From assembly GCF_038096175.1 (NCBI RefSeq), contig NZ_CP151099.1, positions 3,288,501 through 3,352,500 on the forward strand: a stretch of DNA of 64,000 nt. Direction: 5' to 3'. The notes beneath the pieces were generated by a model, which searched no databases, was not told the origin of the DNA, and saw nothing but the letters and a program-made list of their open reading frames with translations. This document shows positions 48,594 to 58,013 of the stretch, in pieces. The stretch comes from Nostoc sp. UHCC 0302. Lineage in GTDB: Bacteria > Cyanobacteriota > Cyanobacteriia > Cyanobacteriales > Nostocaceae. The translations under genes and the position numbers were made by a program. Each line of letters begins with the position of its first letter. Within the stretch, counting starts at the first letter, position 1.

Positions 48594-48841
48594 CCCCTGA
48601 GCAATTTTGGCAATTTGGCATTTAATATCAATTATCTTATCTCTTATACAGGTGTATAGCACTACCCTCTTCATACTTTTGTTTTGGCGAAGGTATTGGA
48701 GTGACGATACTTATGCTAAAGTTTTAGACAAAGTCGCAGAGCCAGGTATTTTTTTAAGCTTTACTAACATTCGGTCAGAAGTGGAAATACAATAGAACAC
48801 TATATGCCGCTAGCATACAACTATTGCACCGCCAATTGCTA
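48594..48841. other. Region between family X and the peptide cluster
   Basis: A short open frame (48607-48795, LILSLIQVYSTTLFILLFWR, then YAKVLDKVAEPGIFLSFTNI) has a membrane-like start but no ribosome site, and may be the tail of a lost gene. No promoter could be assigned with confidence. Confidence 0.35.
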
Positions 48842-51508
48842 ATGAGTGATTCTAGATTACTGCTTACAGGTAATAAGTTCTTGATATTAAATAATCAGCA
48901 TGCCTGTTGGCGGGTTGAATCGGGGGTAATCGCTGTGTTTGCTATTCCCATTGATAATGGTATTGAGGGTAGTCGCCGTTATCTATTTAGCGTCAATCCA
49001 GGGGAAGCATTATTTGGCATATCAGCTAATAGCCATAAAATTTTAGCTATAGCAATGGAAGATACTGTACTGTGGCAGTTAACAAACCAAGAAGGCGACG
49101 AATGCCTAAGTCAGGAAATAGCAGCAAGTTTAGGGAAATTATTGCAGATTTGGGAAAAAAATATCTGTAATTATGCTGATGATAAATGGGTAAATCCTCC
49201 TGCTTTTTCCCATCCTGAAAAACTTACTGATTGGGAAACTATTCAAGTTATTCTCTATAAATTACATAGGGAATTCTGCCAAATTCTCATTGAAATAGAA
49301 CAAGAGCAGTTAACCATCAAAAAGCAGCAATTCCAAGAACGAGAAAAACTTAACTATCAAGTAAAAGTTGGTGCTTTAGGCAATTTAGCATTAGTTCTCA
49401 AGCCAAAACAAGCTCAATTACAGGAAGGTACAAGCCTGATGATTGCTGCTGGTGCGGTGGGAAAGGCGTTAGAAATTAAGATTTTACCCCCTGCGCCTTC
49501 TGAGGACATGAAGCGGATTAAAGAACCATTAGAAGCGATCGCTCGTGCATCTCGAATCCGCATCCGCCGGGTATTACTTCAAGAGCAATGGTGGCAAAAA
49601 GATACTAGCGCCTTACTAGCATATACCAATCAAGATAACCGTCCTGTAGCTATACTGCCAGTAGGCGCCAGAAAATATGAAATCTTTGACCCAGAATATT
49701 CTACGCGCATTAGTGTTAACAATGATACGGCTAAACAACTAGCGCCGTTTGCTTACGTATTTTATCGCCCCCTACCAATGGAGAATGTGACAGCGATCGA
49801 TTTGTTGCAGTTTGCCTTTAAGGGAAATATACAAGAAATAGCGATCGTCCTCTTGATGGGAGCTGTCGGCGCATTAGTAGGAATGCTAACCCCCTTAGCA
49901 ACTGCCATTCTCATCGATTCCATTATTCCCGATGCCAACAAAGTTTTGTTAGTACAAATCAGTTTTGGTCTTTTGGCGGCTAGTTTTGGTGCAGTGGTTT
50001 TTCAAATTACCCAAGGGTTTTCCATCCTGAGATTAGAAAGTAAAGCCACTTTAGATTCTCAAGCCGCCCTTTGGGATAGACTACTCAATCTGCGGGTTTC
50101 CTTCTTTCGTGAGTATTCCATTGGGGATTTACAATCTCGTATTTCCATCATCACTCAAATTCGCCAGAAACTCAGCGGCACGCTTATAAGGACAATTTTC
50201 ACCAGCTTTTTCTCCCTACTCAACTTGGGACTGTTATTTTTCTACAGTTCTAACTTGGCTTTAGTAGTCGTAGCAGTAGGACTATTAACGATTATCTTGA
50301 CATCCATCTTTGGTGTTATTACCCGCCAGAAGTTGCGTGCTTTAGAAGAAACAGAGGGTGATATTTTTGGTTTTAATGTGCAGATGGTTGGTGGCATATC
50401 TAAACTCCGTGTCACAGGTGCAGAGGATAGAGCTTTTGCTCACTGGGCAAAAAAGTATAGTCAACAGCTAAAACTCAAGCTGAGTACAGAATTGATAGAA
50501 GATGCTTTAGCGATATTTAATACCGTCATGCCAACCATTAGTTCAATGATCATTTTTTGGTTGGCAGTCATGTTAGTTACACAAGCCCCATCTCCCAACG
50601 GCACAGGATTATCCACAGGTACATTTTTGGCATTTAACTCAGCCTTTGCCATATTTATCGCTGGCGCTACACAACTGAGCAACAGCATAATCAGCATATT
50701 GGATATCAGCATTTTCTGGGAACGGGCAAAGCCCATCTTTCAAGCCAAACCAGAAATTGACTTGAGTAAGAGCGATCCGGGACGATTAATAGGTAAAGTG
50801 AAAATCGATCGCGTAACTTTCCGCTATCGAGAGGATGGCCCCCTGAATTTAGATAATGTCACAATTGAGGCAGAACCAGGAGAATTTATTGCTTTGGTAG
50901 GGCCTTCTGGTAGTGGCAAATCAACAATTATTAGACTGTTGTTGGGGTTTGAAACATTAAAAAATGGCACCATTTACTATGATGGTCAAGAATTATCCGG
51001 GTTAGACATATCTGCGGTGCGGCGGCAAATTGGTGTAGTTCTACAAAATGGCCGCATTAATAGCGCTTCGATTTTTGAGAACATTTCTAGTAGCGCATTA
51101 GTGACAATGGCAGAGGCTTGGGAAGCCGCACAGATGGCTGGGCTTGCTGATGATATTAAGTCGATGCCAATGGGAATGCACACCGTTATTTCCGAAGGAG
51201 GGACAAACCTCTCTAGTGGGCAATGTCAACGGCTGTTAATTGCCCGTGCTTTAGTTTTAAAACCAAGAATCCTGATTTTTGATGAAGCTACCAGCGCTTT
51301 AGATAATCGTACCCAAGCCATAGTCAGTGCTAGTTTAGAGAATTTGGGAGTAACGCGCATAGTCATCGCCCATCGCCTCAGCACTATCCGCAACGCTGAC
51401 AGAATTTATGTGATTGAAGCCGGTCGTATTATACAGCAGGGCAAATTTGAGGAATTAGTCAATCAAGAAGGATTATTCGCTAATTTGATGGCGCGACAGA
51501 TGGCTTAA
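48842..51508 (+). CDS. NHLP-type bacteriocin export ABC transporter, permease/ATPase without peptidase (ABC2 type)
   Basis: An 888-aa protein from ATG 48842; a TTG at 48824 is possible, and neither has a strong ribosome site. The N-terminal ~300 residues form a cyclic-nucleotide-binding-like domain (WRVESGVIAVFAIPID, NPGEALFGIS) and linker typical of the second ABC protein of NHLP peptide export systems. Then come about six membrane segments (residues ~320-640) and an ATPase domain: Walker A GPSGSGKST, signature LSSGQ, Walker B LIFDEATSALD. It has no C39 peptidase, so it should pair with the peptidase-bearing exporter at 59474. It opens the plus-strand cluster. Confidence 0.9.
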   Translation: MSDSRLLLTGNKFLILNNQHACWRVESGVIAVFAIPIDNGIEGSRRYLFSVNPGEALFGISANSHKILAIAMEDTVLWQLTNQEGDECLSQEIAASLGKLLQIWEKNICNYADDKWVNPPAFSHPEKLTDWETIQVILYKLHREFCQILIEIEQEQLTIKKQQFQEREKLNYQVKVGALGNLALVLKPKQAQLQEGTSLMIAAGAVGKALEIKILPPAPSEDMKRIKEPLEAIARASRIRIRRVLLQEQWWQKDTSALLAYTNQDNRPVAILPVGARKYEIFDPEYSTRISVNNDTAKQLAPFAYVFYRPLPMENVTAIDLLQFAFKGNIQEIAIVLLMGAVGALVGMLTPLATAILIDSIIPDANKVLLVQISFGLLAASFGAVVFQITQGFSILRLESKATLDSQAALWDRLLNLRVSFFREYSIGDLQSRISIITQIRQKLSGTLIRTIFTSFFSLLNLGLLFFYSSNLALVVVAVGLLTIILTSIFGVITRQKLRALEETEGDIFGFNVQMVGGISKLRVTGAEDRAFAHWAKKYSQQLKLKLSTELIEDALAIFNTVMPTISSMIIFWLAVMLVTQAPSPNGTGLSTGTFLAFNSAFAIFIAGATQLSNSIISILDISIFWERAKPIFQAKPEIDLSKSDPGRLIGKVKIDRVTFRYREDGPLNLDNVTIEAEPGEFIALVGPSGSGKSTIIRLLLGFETLKNGTIYYDGQELSGLDISAVRRQIGVVLQNGRINSASIFENISSSALVTMAEAWEAAQMAGLADDIKSMPMGMHTVISEGGTNLSSGQCQRLLIARALVLKPRILIFDEATSALDNRTQAIVSASLENLGVTRIVIAHRLSTIRNADRIYVIEAGRIIQQGKFEELVNQEGLFANLMARQMA

Positions 51509-51852
51509 TGGTCTATCGCATTAATTTTGCTGAGTGAATTAACTTTTCTAGACGTTGCATAATTGCGGGATGATTTCGCAAATTATACCAATTCAAAAAA
51601 TGTTTGCGACAGATAAGGCATTAAGGATGAAGTTAAAACCAGTCAAAGAAGCAGCAATTTTAGGAGCCAGTTCAGCAGTTGAGCAACCTTATACCAGTTT
51701 TAGGTTTGGAATTAACACCTTTACCACCAGCCTGACAGGGAGCGTTCGGATGAATTATGCGATCGGGTGAAAATCTCCCCTAGTTTTCCCCGATTTATTT
51801 GTATTTTTTAAATTGTCCACCAAACAACCGAACCGAACAAGGATTTATTACC
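51509..51852. other. Leader region upstream of the peptide precursor
   Basis: Probably holds the precursor's promoter and 5' UTR; AAGGA lies 10 bases before the precursor ATG. An ORF at 51555-51770 (MFATDKALRMKLKPVKEAAI) is unlike its neighbours and has no ribosome site, so I do not call it a gene. Confidence 0.45.
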
Positions 51853-52158
51853 ATGATTCAACTAAACAACAACAATGATGTACAATCTCAAATCATCGCT
51901 AGAGCTTTAAGAGATTCGAGTTTTAGACAATCCTTATTGAACGAGCCTAAAGCAGCAATCTCCCAAGAATTAGGTATAGATATTCCCGATTCAATTAACA
52001 TTCAAGTACTGCAAGCAAATGATACAAACTTGTACTTAGTACTTCCTAGTGCTAATGAAGAAGAAGAGGAAGCAGAACTATCTCTAGAGCAACTAGCATC
52101 TGTAGCTGGTGGTGCGCCTAGCACAATTTGTAGCTGGAGTAAGACCTGTTTAGACTAA
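51853..52158 (+). CDS. lanA: Lanthipeptide precursor with nitrile-hydratase-like (NHLP) leader
   Basis: A 101-aa peptide from ATG 51853. Residues 1-65 match the nitrile hydratase alpha-like leader (QSQIIARALRDSSFRQSLLN, EPKAAISQELGIDIPDSINI, QVLQANDTNLYLVLP). An acidic stretch follows (EEEEEAELSLEQLASVAGG), ending in the double Gly at 86-87 where a C39 peptidase cuts. The predicted core is APSTICSWSKTCLD: Ser90, Thr91, Ser94, Ser96 and Thr98 can be dehydrated, and Cys93 and Cys99 can close two thioether rings. The core contains one Trp. Only one precursor gene is present, directly before the synthetase. Confidence 0.93.
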   Translation: MIQLNNNNDVQSQIIARALRDSSFRQSLLNEPKAAISQELGIDIPDSINIQVLQANDTNLYLVLPSANEEEEEAELSLEQLASVAGGAPSTICSWSKTCLD

Positions 52159-52162
52159 TACT

Positions 52163-52196
52163 TTTAATGTTTTGACATTAAAGTGTAGGGTTTTTT
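52163..52196 (+). terminator. Stem-loop with T-tract between precursor and synthetase (possible attenuator)
   Basis: TTTAATGT, loop TTTG, ACATTAAA, then TTTTTT at 52191-52196, starting 5 bases after the precursor stop. The stem is AT-rich and weak and the T-run is offset, so partial termination or mRNA 3'-end protection is more likely than a full stop. This would give more precursor than enzyme. Confidence 0.5.
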
Positions 52197-52435
52197 ATGA
52201 GATGTAGGGTGTTTTAAACGCTACTTAAAGTGCAGCTATTCACATTGTTTATAACTGTCATTCTGTAATGCAATATGAAAATAGGTAGCTTTATACACCC
52301 TACTAACTCTAGTTCTTGAGAGTGTGCCGCTAATTTTCTTTCTTCTATTGTTTGTTAATAATGACGTATTGGGAATTAATCTTTGTTTTAATTCTCTTAC
52401 GTATTTCATTGTTTATTCTTTTCCTTAAAAAAATC

Positions 52436-55400
52436 ATGGAAAAAAGTTTAGAAAAGTCTTTAAATTATATTATCAATAAATCTAGCACTATAGAAGAACG
52501 TCTAGCTAGCGGCTGGACTATTGATGAAACCCAAATTAACAAACAACTGGCGAATACTCGTCTGGACTCTTGGTGTCGCATTGCAGCAGAAGGGAATGAA
52601 ACAAACTTTACTAAGCGTTTAGCTTGGCAAAATCTGGATTTAGCTCAAGTTCTCCCAGTTTTGGGTGCAACTAAATTTCCCAATAGTCCAAATGTCCCCA
52701 GTTGGGCTAAAACTTTAAAAACTATATTAGAAGCAACAGCATCCTTTCCCATTCAAAATTTAAGAAATTCTGATTCATTAGATAGGTGCTTTGATCCTCA
52801 GCATCCAATTCCCTTTGAAGAATTGTTTTTACCATTTATTCAAATTGCTAGACAAAAATTAATTGCTCAAGTGAATAGTAATGCTTTTTCACGTCTTGCT
52901 GAGACAGCACATATTTGTCTTGAGCGCAGCTTACTAAAGAGATTGTCTTCTACTTGCAGTCAGGCTCTTCATTTAGAATTTAATATCTTTCGCAATTTTA
53001 GGCAGTCTGCACTTAATAGTTTATTCCAACAAATTAAGAATGAGAAAACAGGGAGGGAGAAATATTTAGATTTTATTGAAAATTTACTCCAAGGACAATT
53101 ATTAGAATTTTTCCAAGAATATAGTGTATTAGCTCGATTAGTTGCTATAGTATTAGACTTATGGGTGAATGCAACGGCTGAATTTATTCAACGTTTAGCT
53201 AGTGATTGGGATTTAATTCAGCATCAGTTCCATAGCGGGGAAAAATTGGGAGAAGTAGTTACTATCCAGTGTTCTATTTCCGATCCTCATCAGCAAGGAC
53301 GCTCAGTTTTTATCCTGACATTTACATCAGGAATGAAATTAGTTTACAAGCCTAAAGACTGTGGTGTAGAAGTCGCCTACACTCAATTTTTAGATTGGTT
53401 AAATCAACAGGGTGTGCCTTTATCCTTTAAAGTACTTCAGGTATTAGATCGTTCTCAATATGGGTGGATAGAATTTGTAGAACAATTACCTTGCAATAAT
53501 CCAACAGAAGCACATAATTACTATCAACGCATGGGGATGTTATTATGTTTATTGTATGCTTTGGATACCACAGATTGCCATAACGAAAATGTGATTGCTC
53601 ACGGCGAGTATCCTGTTCTCGCAGATATGGAATCCCTCATGCAGCCTCGTCCACAAGTTGATGATGAGCATAATGATTCCACCGGAGCAATTTCTAAAGC
53701 TAATCAGCAAATAGCAAATTCTGTGTTACGAATTGGTTTATTACCTTGGTGGGAATTTGGCCCAGATGGTAGGACAGCCTACGATTTCAGCGCCATAGGA
53801 GGTACTTTAAACCAACAAACACCCTTTCGCCAACCCAAATGGCAAAATATTAATACCGATCGCATGAACACGATCAATGATTATGCAACCATAGGGGTTG
53901 AGAAAAATGTTCCTTTGTTGGATGGTGTACAGCTTTCACTGACAGACTACACCGGAGAAATTGTTGATGGTTTTGCTCAGATGTATCAGTTTCTACTAGA
54001 GCGCAGAGAAGCAATTTTAGCTCCCGATAGTCCTTTGACAAAGTTTAAGCATCAAGAACTGCGATTTATTTTTCGAGATACTCGAGTCTATGGATTTTTG
54101 TTATCTAGGACATTAGCACCAAAATATCTTAAAGATGGTATAGATCGCAGTATTGAGTTTGATGTTCTTAGTAGAGCTTTTCTCACTTCGGAAAAGATAC
54201 ATCCATTTTGGCAGGTACTAAAATATGAACTACAGGCTATGGAGCAGTTGGATGTACCTTATTTCACGATGCTTTCGGATAGCCAAGATTTAATACTTTC
54301 ACCAACTGAAACTATCAAAAACTGTTGTCCGCTAGATAGTTTATCTGTAGTAAATCATCGGTTTAGAGAACTAGGAAATCAAGATTTACAACAACAGATT
54401 CAGTTGATCAAAGGCTCGCTATACTCCCATATTGTCCGCCATGAAAGTACGAACACAGATGAAGCCAAGGATATATCTCTAGATACAATCGCTGCTTTAA
54501 GTAATGAAGAGATACTAGAACAAGTAATGGCGATCGCATCCGATCTTAAAGATCGGGCAACTTATGCTGAGGATGGTAGTATCACGTGGATTGGTTTTCG
54601 TTATGTCTTCACTGCCCAGAGATTCAAATTACAGCCATTAGATTATAATTTATACAGTGGTACTACTGGAGTAGCCTTATTTTTTGCTGCCTTAGCCAAG
54701 GTGACAAAAGATGCAGAATGGCACGATTTAACACTAAGAATTTTGCAGCCACTACGTCAAAAATTGTTCAGTACAGAGTTTAACAAAATAGCTCAGGATA
54801 TGGGCATTGGTGGCGCTGAAGGTTTAGGCTCACTAGTTTATGCTTTTGTCAGAATTAGTCAATTAATAGATGAGCCTGTACTGATAGAAGAAGCAACATA
54901 TATTGCCTCATTTATTAGTCATGAACAGATTATTACAGATGAATATTTAGATGTAATCGCAGGGGTTGCTGGGACAATTTTAGGACTGTTGACATTATAC
55001 AACGTCACTGGTGACTCAGGAATTTTGAAACAAGCGATCGCTTGTGGCGAACATTTACTAAAGCAGCGCGTTCTCGCTAACGGCAAGTACCAGGCTTGGA
55101 AAACCATTGACGAGCAAGTAATCATTGGATTTTCTCATGGAGTCACAGGCATTATTCATGCGTTGTTACAGTTATACGCAGTGACTAAAATACCATTCTT
55201 TTTAGAAGCTGCTGAAGAGGGAATTGCCTACGAACAATCAGTTTTCCATCCCCAAGCTAAAAATTGGTTACAAGGTGAAAATCCCCAAAATATGCGAATT
55301 GCCAGCTGGTGTTATGGTTCTACTGGTATTGGCTTAACTCGTATAGCCAATTTGGGCATTTTAGATAACAAAGGAATTCGCCAGGAAATAGAAACATCTG

Positions 55401-55705
55401 TCCAAGTTATCCAGAAGTTTGACATGAATGGAGCAGATTTTCTCTGCTGTGGCAATTTAGGAAAAATGGATTTTCTTTTAGAAGCAGCACACCGCCTTTC
55501 TCGCCCAGAATTATGCCAAACTGCTCAACAGCAAGCAGCTTGGATAATTCAAAGATCCCAATCTGCGGGAGGATTCTATCTATTTTCTAGGAAACTTTGC
55601 GATATTTACGATCCAGGTTTCTTTTTAGGAGTATCAGGTATTGGTTACCAGCTATTGCGGCTGATAGATAGCGAAAATTTGCCTTCAGTTTTGATGTGGG
55701 GATAA
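52436..55705 (+). CDS. lanM: Class II lanthipeptide synthetase (LanM), CCG type
   Basis: A 1089-aa bifunctional enzyme from ATG 52436 (MEKSLEKSLNYIINKSSTIE). In-frame starts at 52352/52361 would add a hydrophobic segment (YWELIFVLILLRISLFILFL), unusual for LanM. The N-terminal dehydratase domain shows LVYKPKDCGVEVAYTQFLDW, DTTDCHNENVIAHGEYPVLA and DMESLMQ, the kinase-like site that phosphorylates and eliminates Ser/Thr. The C-terminal LanC-like cyclase has FSHGVTGIIHAL and zinc ligands Cys959 (SWCYG) and Cys1004-Cys1005 (LCCGNLG). Most LanM have Cys-His-Gly here; the Cys-Cys-Gly form is that of ProcM-like enzymes, which accept varied substrates. It acts on the LanA core encoded just upstream. 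Confidence 0.95.
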   Translation: MEKSLEKSLNYIINKSSTIEERLASGWTIDETQINKQLANTRLDSWCRIAAEGNETNFTKRLAWQNLDLAQVLPVLGATKFPNSPNVPSWAKTLKTILEATASFPIQNLRNSDSLDRCFDPQHPIPFEELFLPFIQIARQKLIAQVNSNAFSRLAETAHICLERSLLKRLSSTCSQALHLEFNIFRNFRQSALNSLFQQIKNEKTGREKYLDFIENLLQGQLLEFFQEYSVLARLVAIVLDLWVNATAEFIQRLASDWDLIQHQFHSGEKLGEVVTIQCSISDPHQQGRSVFILTFTSGMKLVYKPKDCGVEVAYTQFLDWLNQQGVPLSFKVLQVLDRSQYGWIEFVEQLPCNNPTEAHNYYQRMGMLLCLLYALDTTDCHNENVIAHGEYPVLADMESLMQPRPQVDDEHNDSTGAISKANQQIANSVLRIGLLPWWEFGPDGRTAYDFSAIGGTLNQQTPFRQPKWQNINTDRMNTINDYATIGVEKNVPLLDGVQLSLTDYTGEIVDGFAQMYQFLLERREAILAPDSPLTKFKHQELRFIFRDTRVYGFLLSRTLAPKYLKDGIDRSIEFDVLSRAFLTSEKIHPFWQVLKYELQAMEQLDVPYFTMLSDSQDLILSPTETIKNCCPLDSLSVVNHRFRELGNQDLQQQIQLIKGSLYSHIVRHESTNTDEAKDISLDTIAALSNEEILEQVMAIASDLKDRATYAEDGSITWIGFRYVFTAQRFKLQPLDYNLYSGTTGVALFFAALAKVTKDAEWHDLTLRILQPLRQKLFSTEFNKIAQDMGIGGAEGLGSLVYAFVRISQLIDEPVLIEEATYIASFISHEQIITDEYLDVIAGVAGTILGLLTLYNVTGDSGILKQAIACGEHLLKQRVLANGKYQAWKTIDEQVIIGFSHGVTGIIHALLQLYAVTKIPFFLEAAEEGIAYEQSVFHPQAKNWLQGENPQNMRIASWCYGSTGIGLTRIANLGILDNKGIRQEIETSVQVIQKFDMNGADFLCCGNLGKMDFLLEAAHRLSRPELCQTAQQQAAWIIQRSQSAGGFYLFSRKLCDIYDPGFFLGVSGIGYQLLRLIDSENLPSVLMWG

Positions 55706-55728
55706 ATTACTTTTAAAGGATTTATGTT

Positions 55729-56763
55729 ATGGCAGTATTACTTAAACATCAAACAAAAGATTGTTTAGTCAAAGGTTTGGACTTTCTCCTGAAAAATCAG
55801 TTGCCTCATGGAGAATTTAAAACCTTCATATCTTTTAACCCAAAAATGCAGGAAAACTGCCAATATATTAGCACAACTTATATTACTACTTTTGTTTTCT
55901 ACTCGCTCAGTTTTATCAATAATCCCAAAGTTAATACAATCCGAAATAAAGCTTTGCAATTTCTCTTCCAAGAAATGGAATCACCTGCTGTTTGGCGTTT
56001 CTTTGGTACTAATCGTAACATTAAAATATCTGGAGGCAGGTTCGTTTACTATACACCAATTGGGATTTTGCCAGATTTAGATGATACAGCTTGTGCATCG
56101 TTTTGTTTAAAAAGTAACGGCTTTAATGTGCCGGATAATTTAGATGTTTTTTTGAATAATATAAATAATGATGGATTGTTTTATACCTGGTTACAAGATT
56201 ATCCTAAGCACCCAGAGTATACTAAACGCACACATTATATAGCACCTCCAGAAAATGATATTTGTAGTGGAGTTTTAGCAAATATTCTTTTATATCTGGG
56301 AGATAATGAATCTACCCAAAATGTAAGTAATTATTTAAATCAATTGATTTTGGAAGATAAAGAAGCCCAATCTTTTATCTACTTTCCGAATAACTTTGTG
56401 CTGCCTTATCTCATCTCTAGGGCTTATGCTAACGGTGCAAAATCATTACAAAAATCAGTAGGGAAAAACATAGAAAAAATTACCAACTCGTTGGCAAATG
56501 ATGGTTCAATAAATCAAAGTCCATTATCAACAGCTTATGCCATCTGTACTGCTTTCAATTACGGTATCTTAGGTGATTGGTTACATCAAGCAATTATTTA
56601 TCTCAGCCATACTCAGAGCGAAAATGGCTCTTGGTTTAAAGAACCTATGTGCCTTATAGAATCAGAGGTAGATGGCGGAACACTTCATTATGGCTCAGAT
56701 GAATTTACCACAGCCATTTGTTTAGAAGCGTTGAGTCGTTATGAAAATTGGTTACAAAACTAG
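55729..56763 (+). CDS. Terpene-cyclase-like alpha-toroid protein (prenyltransferase/squalene-oxidase repeat) with DxDD motif
   Basis: A 344-aa protein 23 bases after lanM with AAAGGA upstream of the ATG, so translationally close. It has the features of one alpha/alpha toroid: repeated helix pairs, an Asp116-Leu-Asp118-Asp119-Thr-Ala motif (PDLDDTACAS) equal to the DxDD acid of class II terpene cyclases, and a QW-like motif Gln296-x3-Gly300-x-Trp302 near the end. Two-domain class II cyclases are ~500 residues or more, so this is a single-domain form. It may protonate and cyclise an isoprenoid, or use the toroid to bind the peptide. No prenyltransferase is recognised nearby. Placement inside the operon argues for a role in maturing the lanthipeptide. 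Confidence 0.7.
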   Translation: MAVLLKHQTKDCLVKGLDFLLKNQLPHGEFKTFISFNPKMQENCQYISTTYITTFVFYSLSFINNPKVNTIRNKALQFLFQEMESPAVWRFFGTNRNIKISGGRFVYYTPIGILPDLDDTACASFCLKSNGFNVPDNLDVFLNNINNDGLFYTWLQDYPKHPEYTKRTHYIAPPENDICSGVLANILLYLGDNESTQNVSNYLNQLILEDKEAQSFIYFPNNFVLPYLISRAYANGAKSLQKSVGKNIEKITNSLANDGSINQSPLSTAYAICTAFNYGILGDWLHQAIIYLSHTQSENGSWFKEPMCLIESEVDGGTLHYGSDEFTTAICLEALSRYENWLQN

Positions 56764-56779
56764 CTTAAATTGACAAATT

Positions 56780-57904
56780 ATGAACAGTCCATTAACAGAT
56801 TATCTCACAGCGATCGCTGCTGATATTCCACCTACTTTAATCGATTCTGAAAGTTTGGCGAATATTCAGCAACTAGTTAAAGAACTACCAGCAGAACTCA
56901 CTTCTTTATTTGGGTTTGAATGTCGTTTAGGTAAAAATCAAGATACAGTGGACTTTTTATTATGTACAAGGCATTGTCAAGTTGGTTCACAAATCTTAAC
57001 AGGTACTCATCCCAAAACAAAATTACCAGAAAGATTTTTCACAAATCCAGTTTGGCAGAAAGTTCGTAACTTTTCTAGTCTTTGGACTCAACCAAATTCA
57101 CTGCTGAGCCAAAAAGTAGATAATGTTTGTCTAGAATTTGATATTGATAAAGAAAACCCTGATATTCCTGTTCCTAGTTTTTTTATTGGTGTGAAAAATC
57201 TGCGTCAAGAAATTTCCCAACCTGATAACTACTACCAATGGGTTGAGCAGTCATTGTTAGATTTAATGTTGGATCGTCAATTACCAACAGACGTAAAATC
57301 CAAGGTATGGGAATGTTTCACGAAAGTTCCCAACGAAGGCAGAATATTCCACATCGGTTTAATGCTGGCGAGAACTACTAACTCTGTGAGATTATGCCTT
57401 TCTGGTCTTTCTGGCACGGAAATTTTAGAATATTTATATAGTATTGGCTGGGAAGATATCAGTGGTAATTTTTCCCAAGAGCTGCTAAATATTTTTGATT
57501 TAGTTGACAGATTAGCTCTTGATATTGATGTGAGTACAACAGTTAATTCTAAGATTGGTGTAGAGTGCTATTTTGATTCGTTTACGCTAACTGGCGAGAA
57601 CCCTAAATTGAATAAATTTTTAGAATATCTGGTCAAAAATAACTTATGTACGCCTGCCAAAAGCGATGCTCTTCTACAATGGCGAGGATATAATACGAGA
57701 AATACCCAAGAATTTTGGCCTCAACATCTCTTAACGGCAGCTGAATTACTCCAAGGAAATTTTATTAGTACTATCATTAGGGATATTAACCATATTAAGC
57801 TAGTTTATAGTCCTAACTCTCTACTACAAGCTAAGGGCTATATATTAGTTGAACACTACTGGTCACCCAAAAAACAGCAGAAACCAGCCGCAGTTACTGG
57901 CTAA
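56780..57904 (+). CDS. Unrecognised 374-aa protein in the lanthipeptide operon
   Basis: Starts 16 bases after the toroid protein's stop. I do not recognise the family. Visible features: no signal peptide or membrane segment; VPSFFIGVKNLRQEI; GRIFHIGLMLARTTNSVRLC, LSGLSGTEILEYLYSIGW; IGVECYFDSF; and a C-terminal HIKLVYSPNSLLQAKGYILV EHYW. Alternating strand-rich segments suggest a mixed alpha/beta enzyme or binding fold of two similar halves. Tight linkage to the DxDD protein suggests they work together, for example as an enzyme and its substrate-binding or tailoring partner. Confidence 0.6.
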   Translation: MNSPLTDYLTAIAADIPPTLIDSESLANIQQLVKELPAELTSLFGFECRLGKNQDTVDFLLCTRHCQVGSQILTGTHPKTKLPERFFTNPVWQKVRNFSSLWTQPNSLLSQKVDNVCLEFDIDKENPDIPVPSFFIGVKNLRQEISQPDNYYQWVEQSLLDLMLDRQLPTDVKSKVWECFTKVPNEGRIFHIGLMLARTTNSVRLCLSGLSGTEILEYLYSIGWEDISGNFSQELLNIFDLVDRLALDIDVSTTVNSKIGVECYFDSFTLTGENPKLNKFLEYLVKNNLCTPAKSDALLQWRGYNTRNTQEFWPQHLLTAAELLQGNFISTIIRDINHIKLVYSPNSLLQAKGYILVEHYWSPKKQQKPAAVTG

Positions 57905-58013
57905 TGAATAACCATATAATTCATTATTAAGAAAGTATATAAAATCTAGATTTTTAAATTGGATATTTTGTTATAAATTAATCTCCTCTGCTTTCCTACT
58001 CCCTGTTATATGA

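Noticed and set aside
48607-48795. 62-aa open frame with a hydrophobic start before the ABC2 gene
   Set aside because: No ribosome site and no recognised family; noted only as possible gene debris.
51555-51770. 71-aa open frame before the peptide precursor, considered as a second precursor
   Set aside because: No NHLP or Nif11 leader, no GG site and no Cys/Ser/Thr core; no ribosome site.
52352-52435. Earlier LanM start giving a membrane helix
   Set aside because: LanM proteins normally begin near MEKSLEKSLNYI and no ribosome site supports the longer form; kept as an alternative only.
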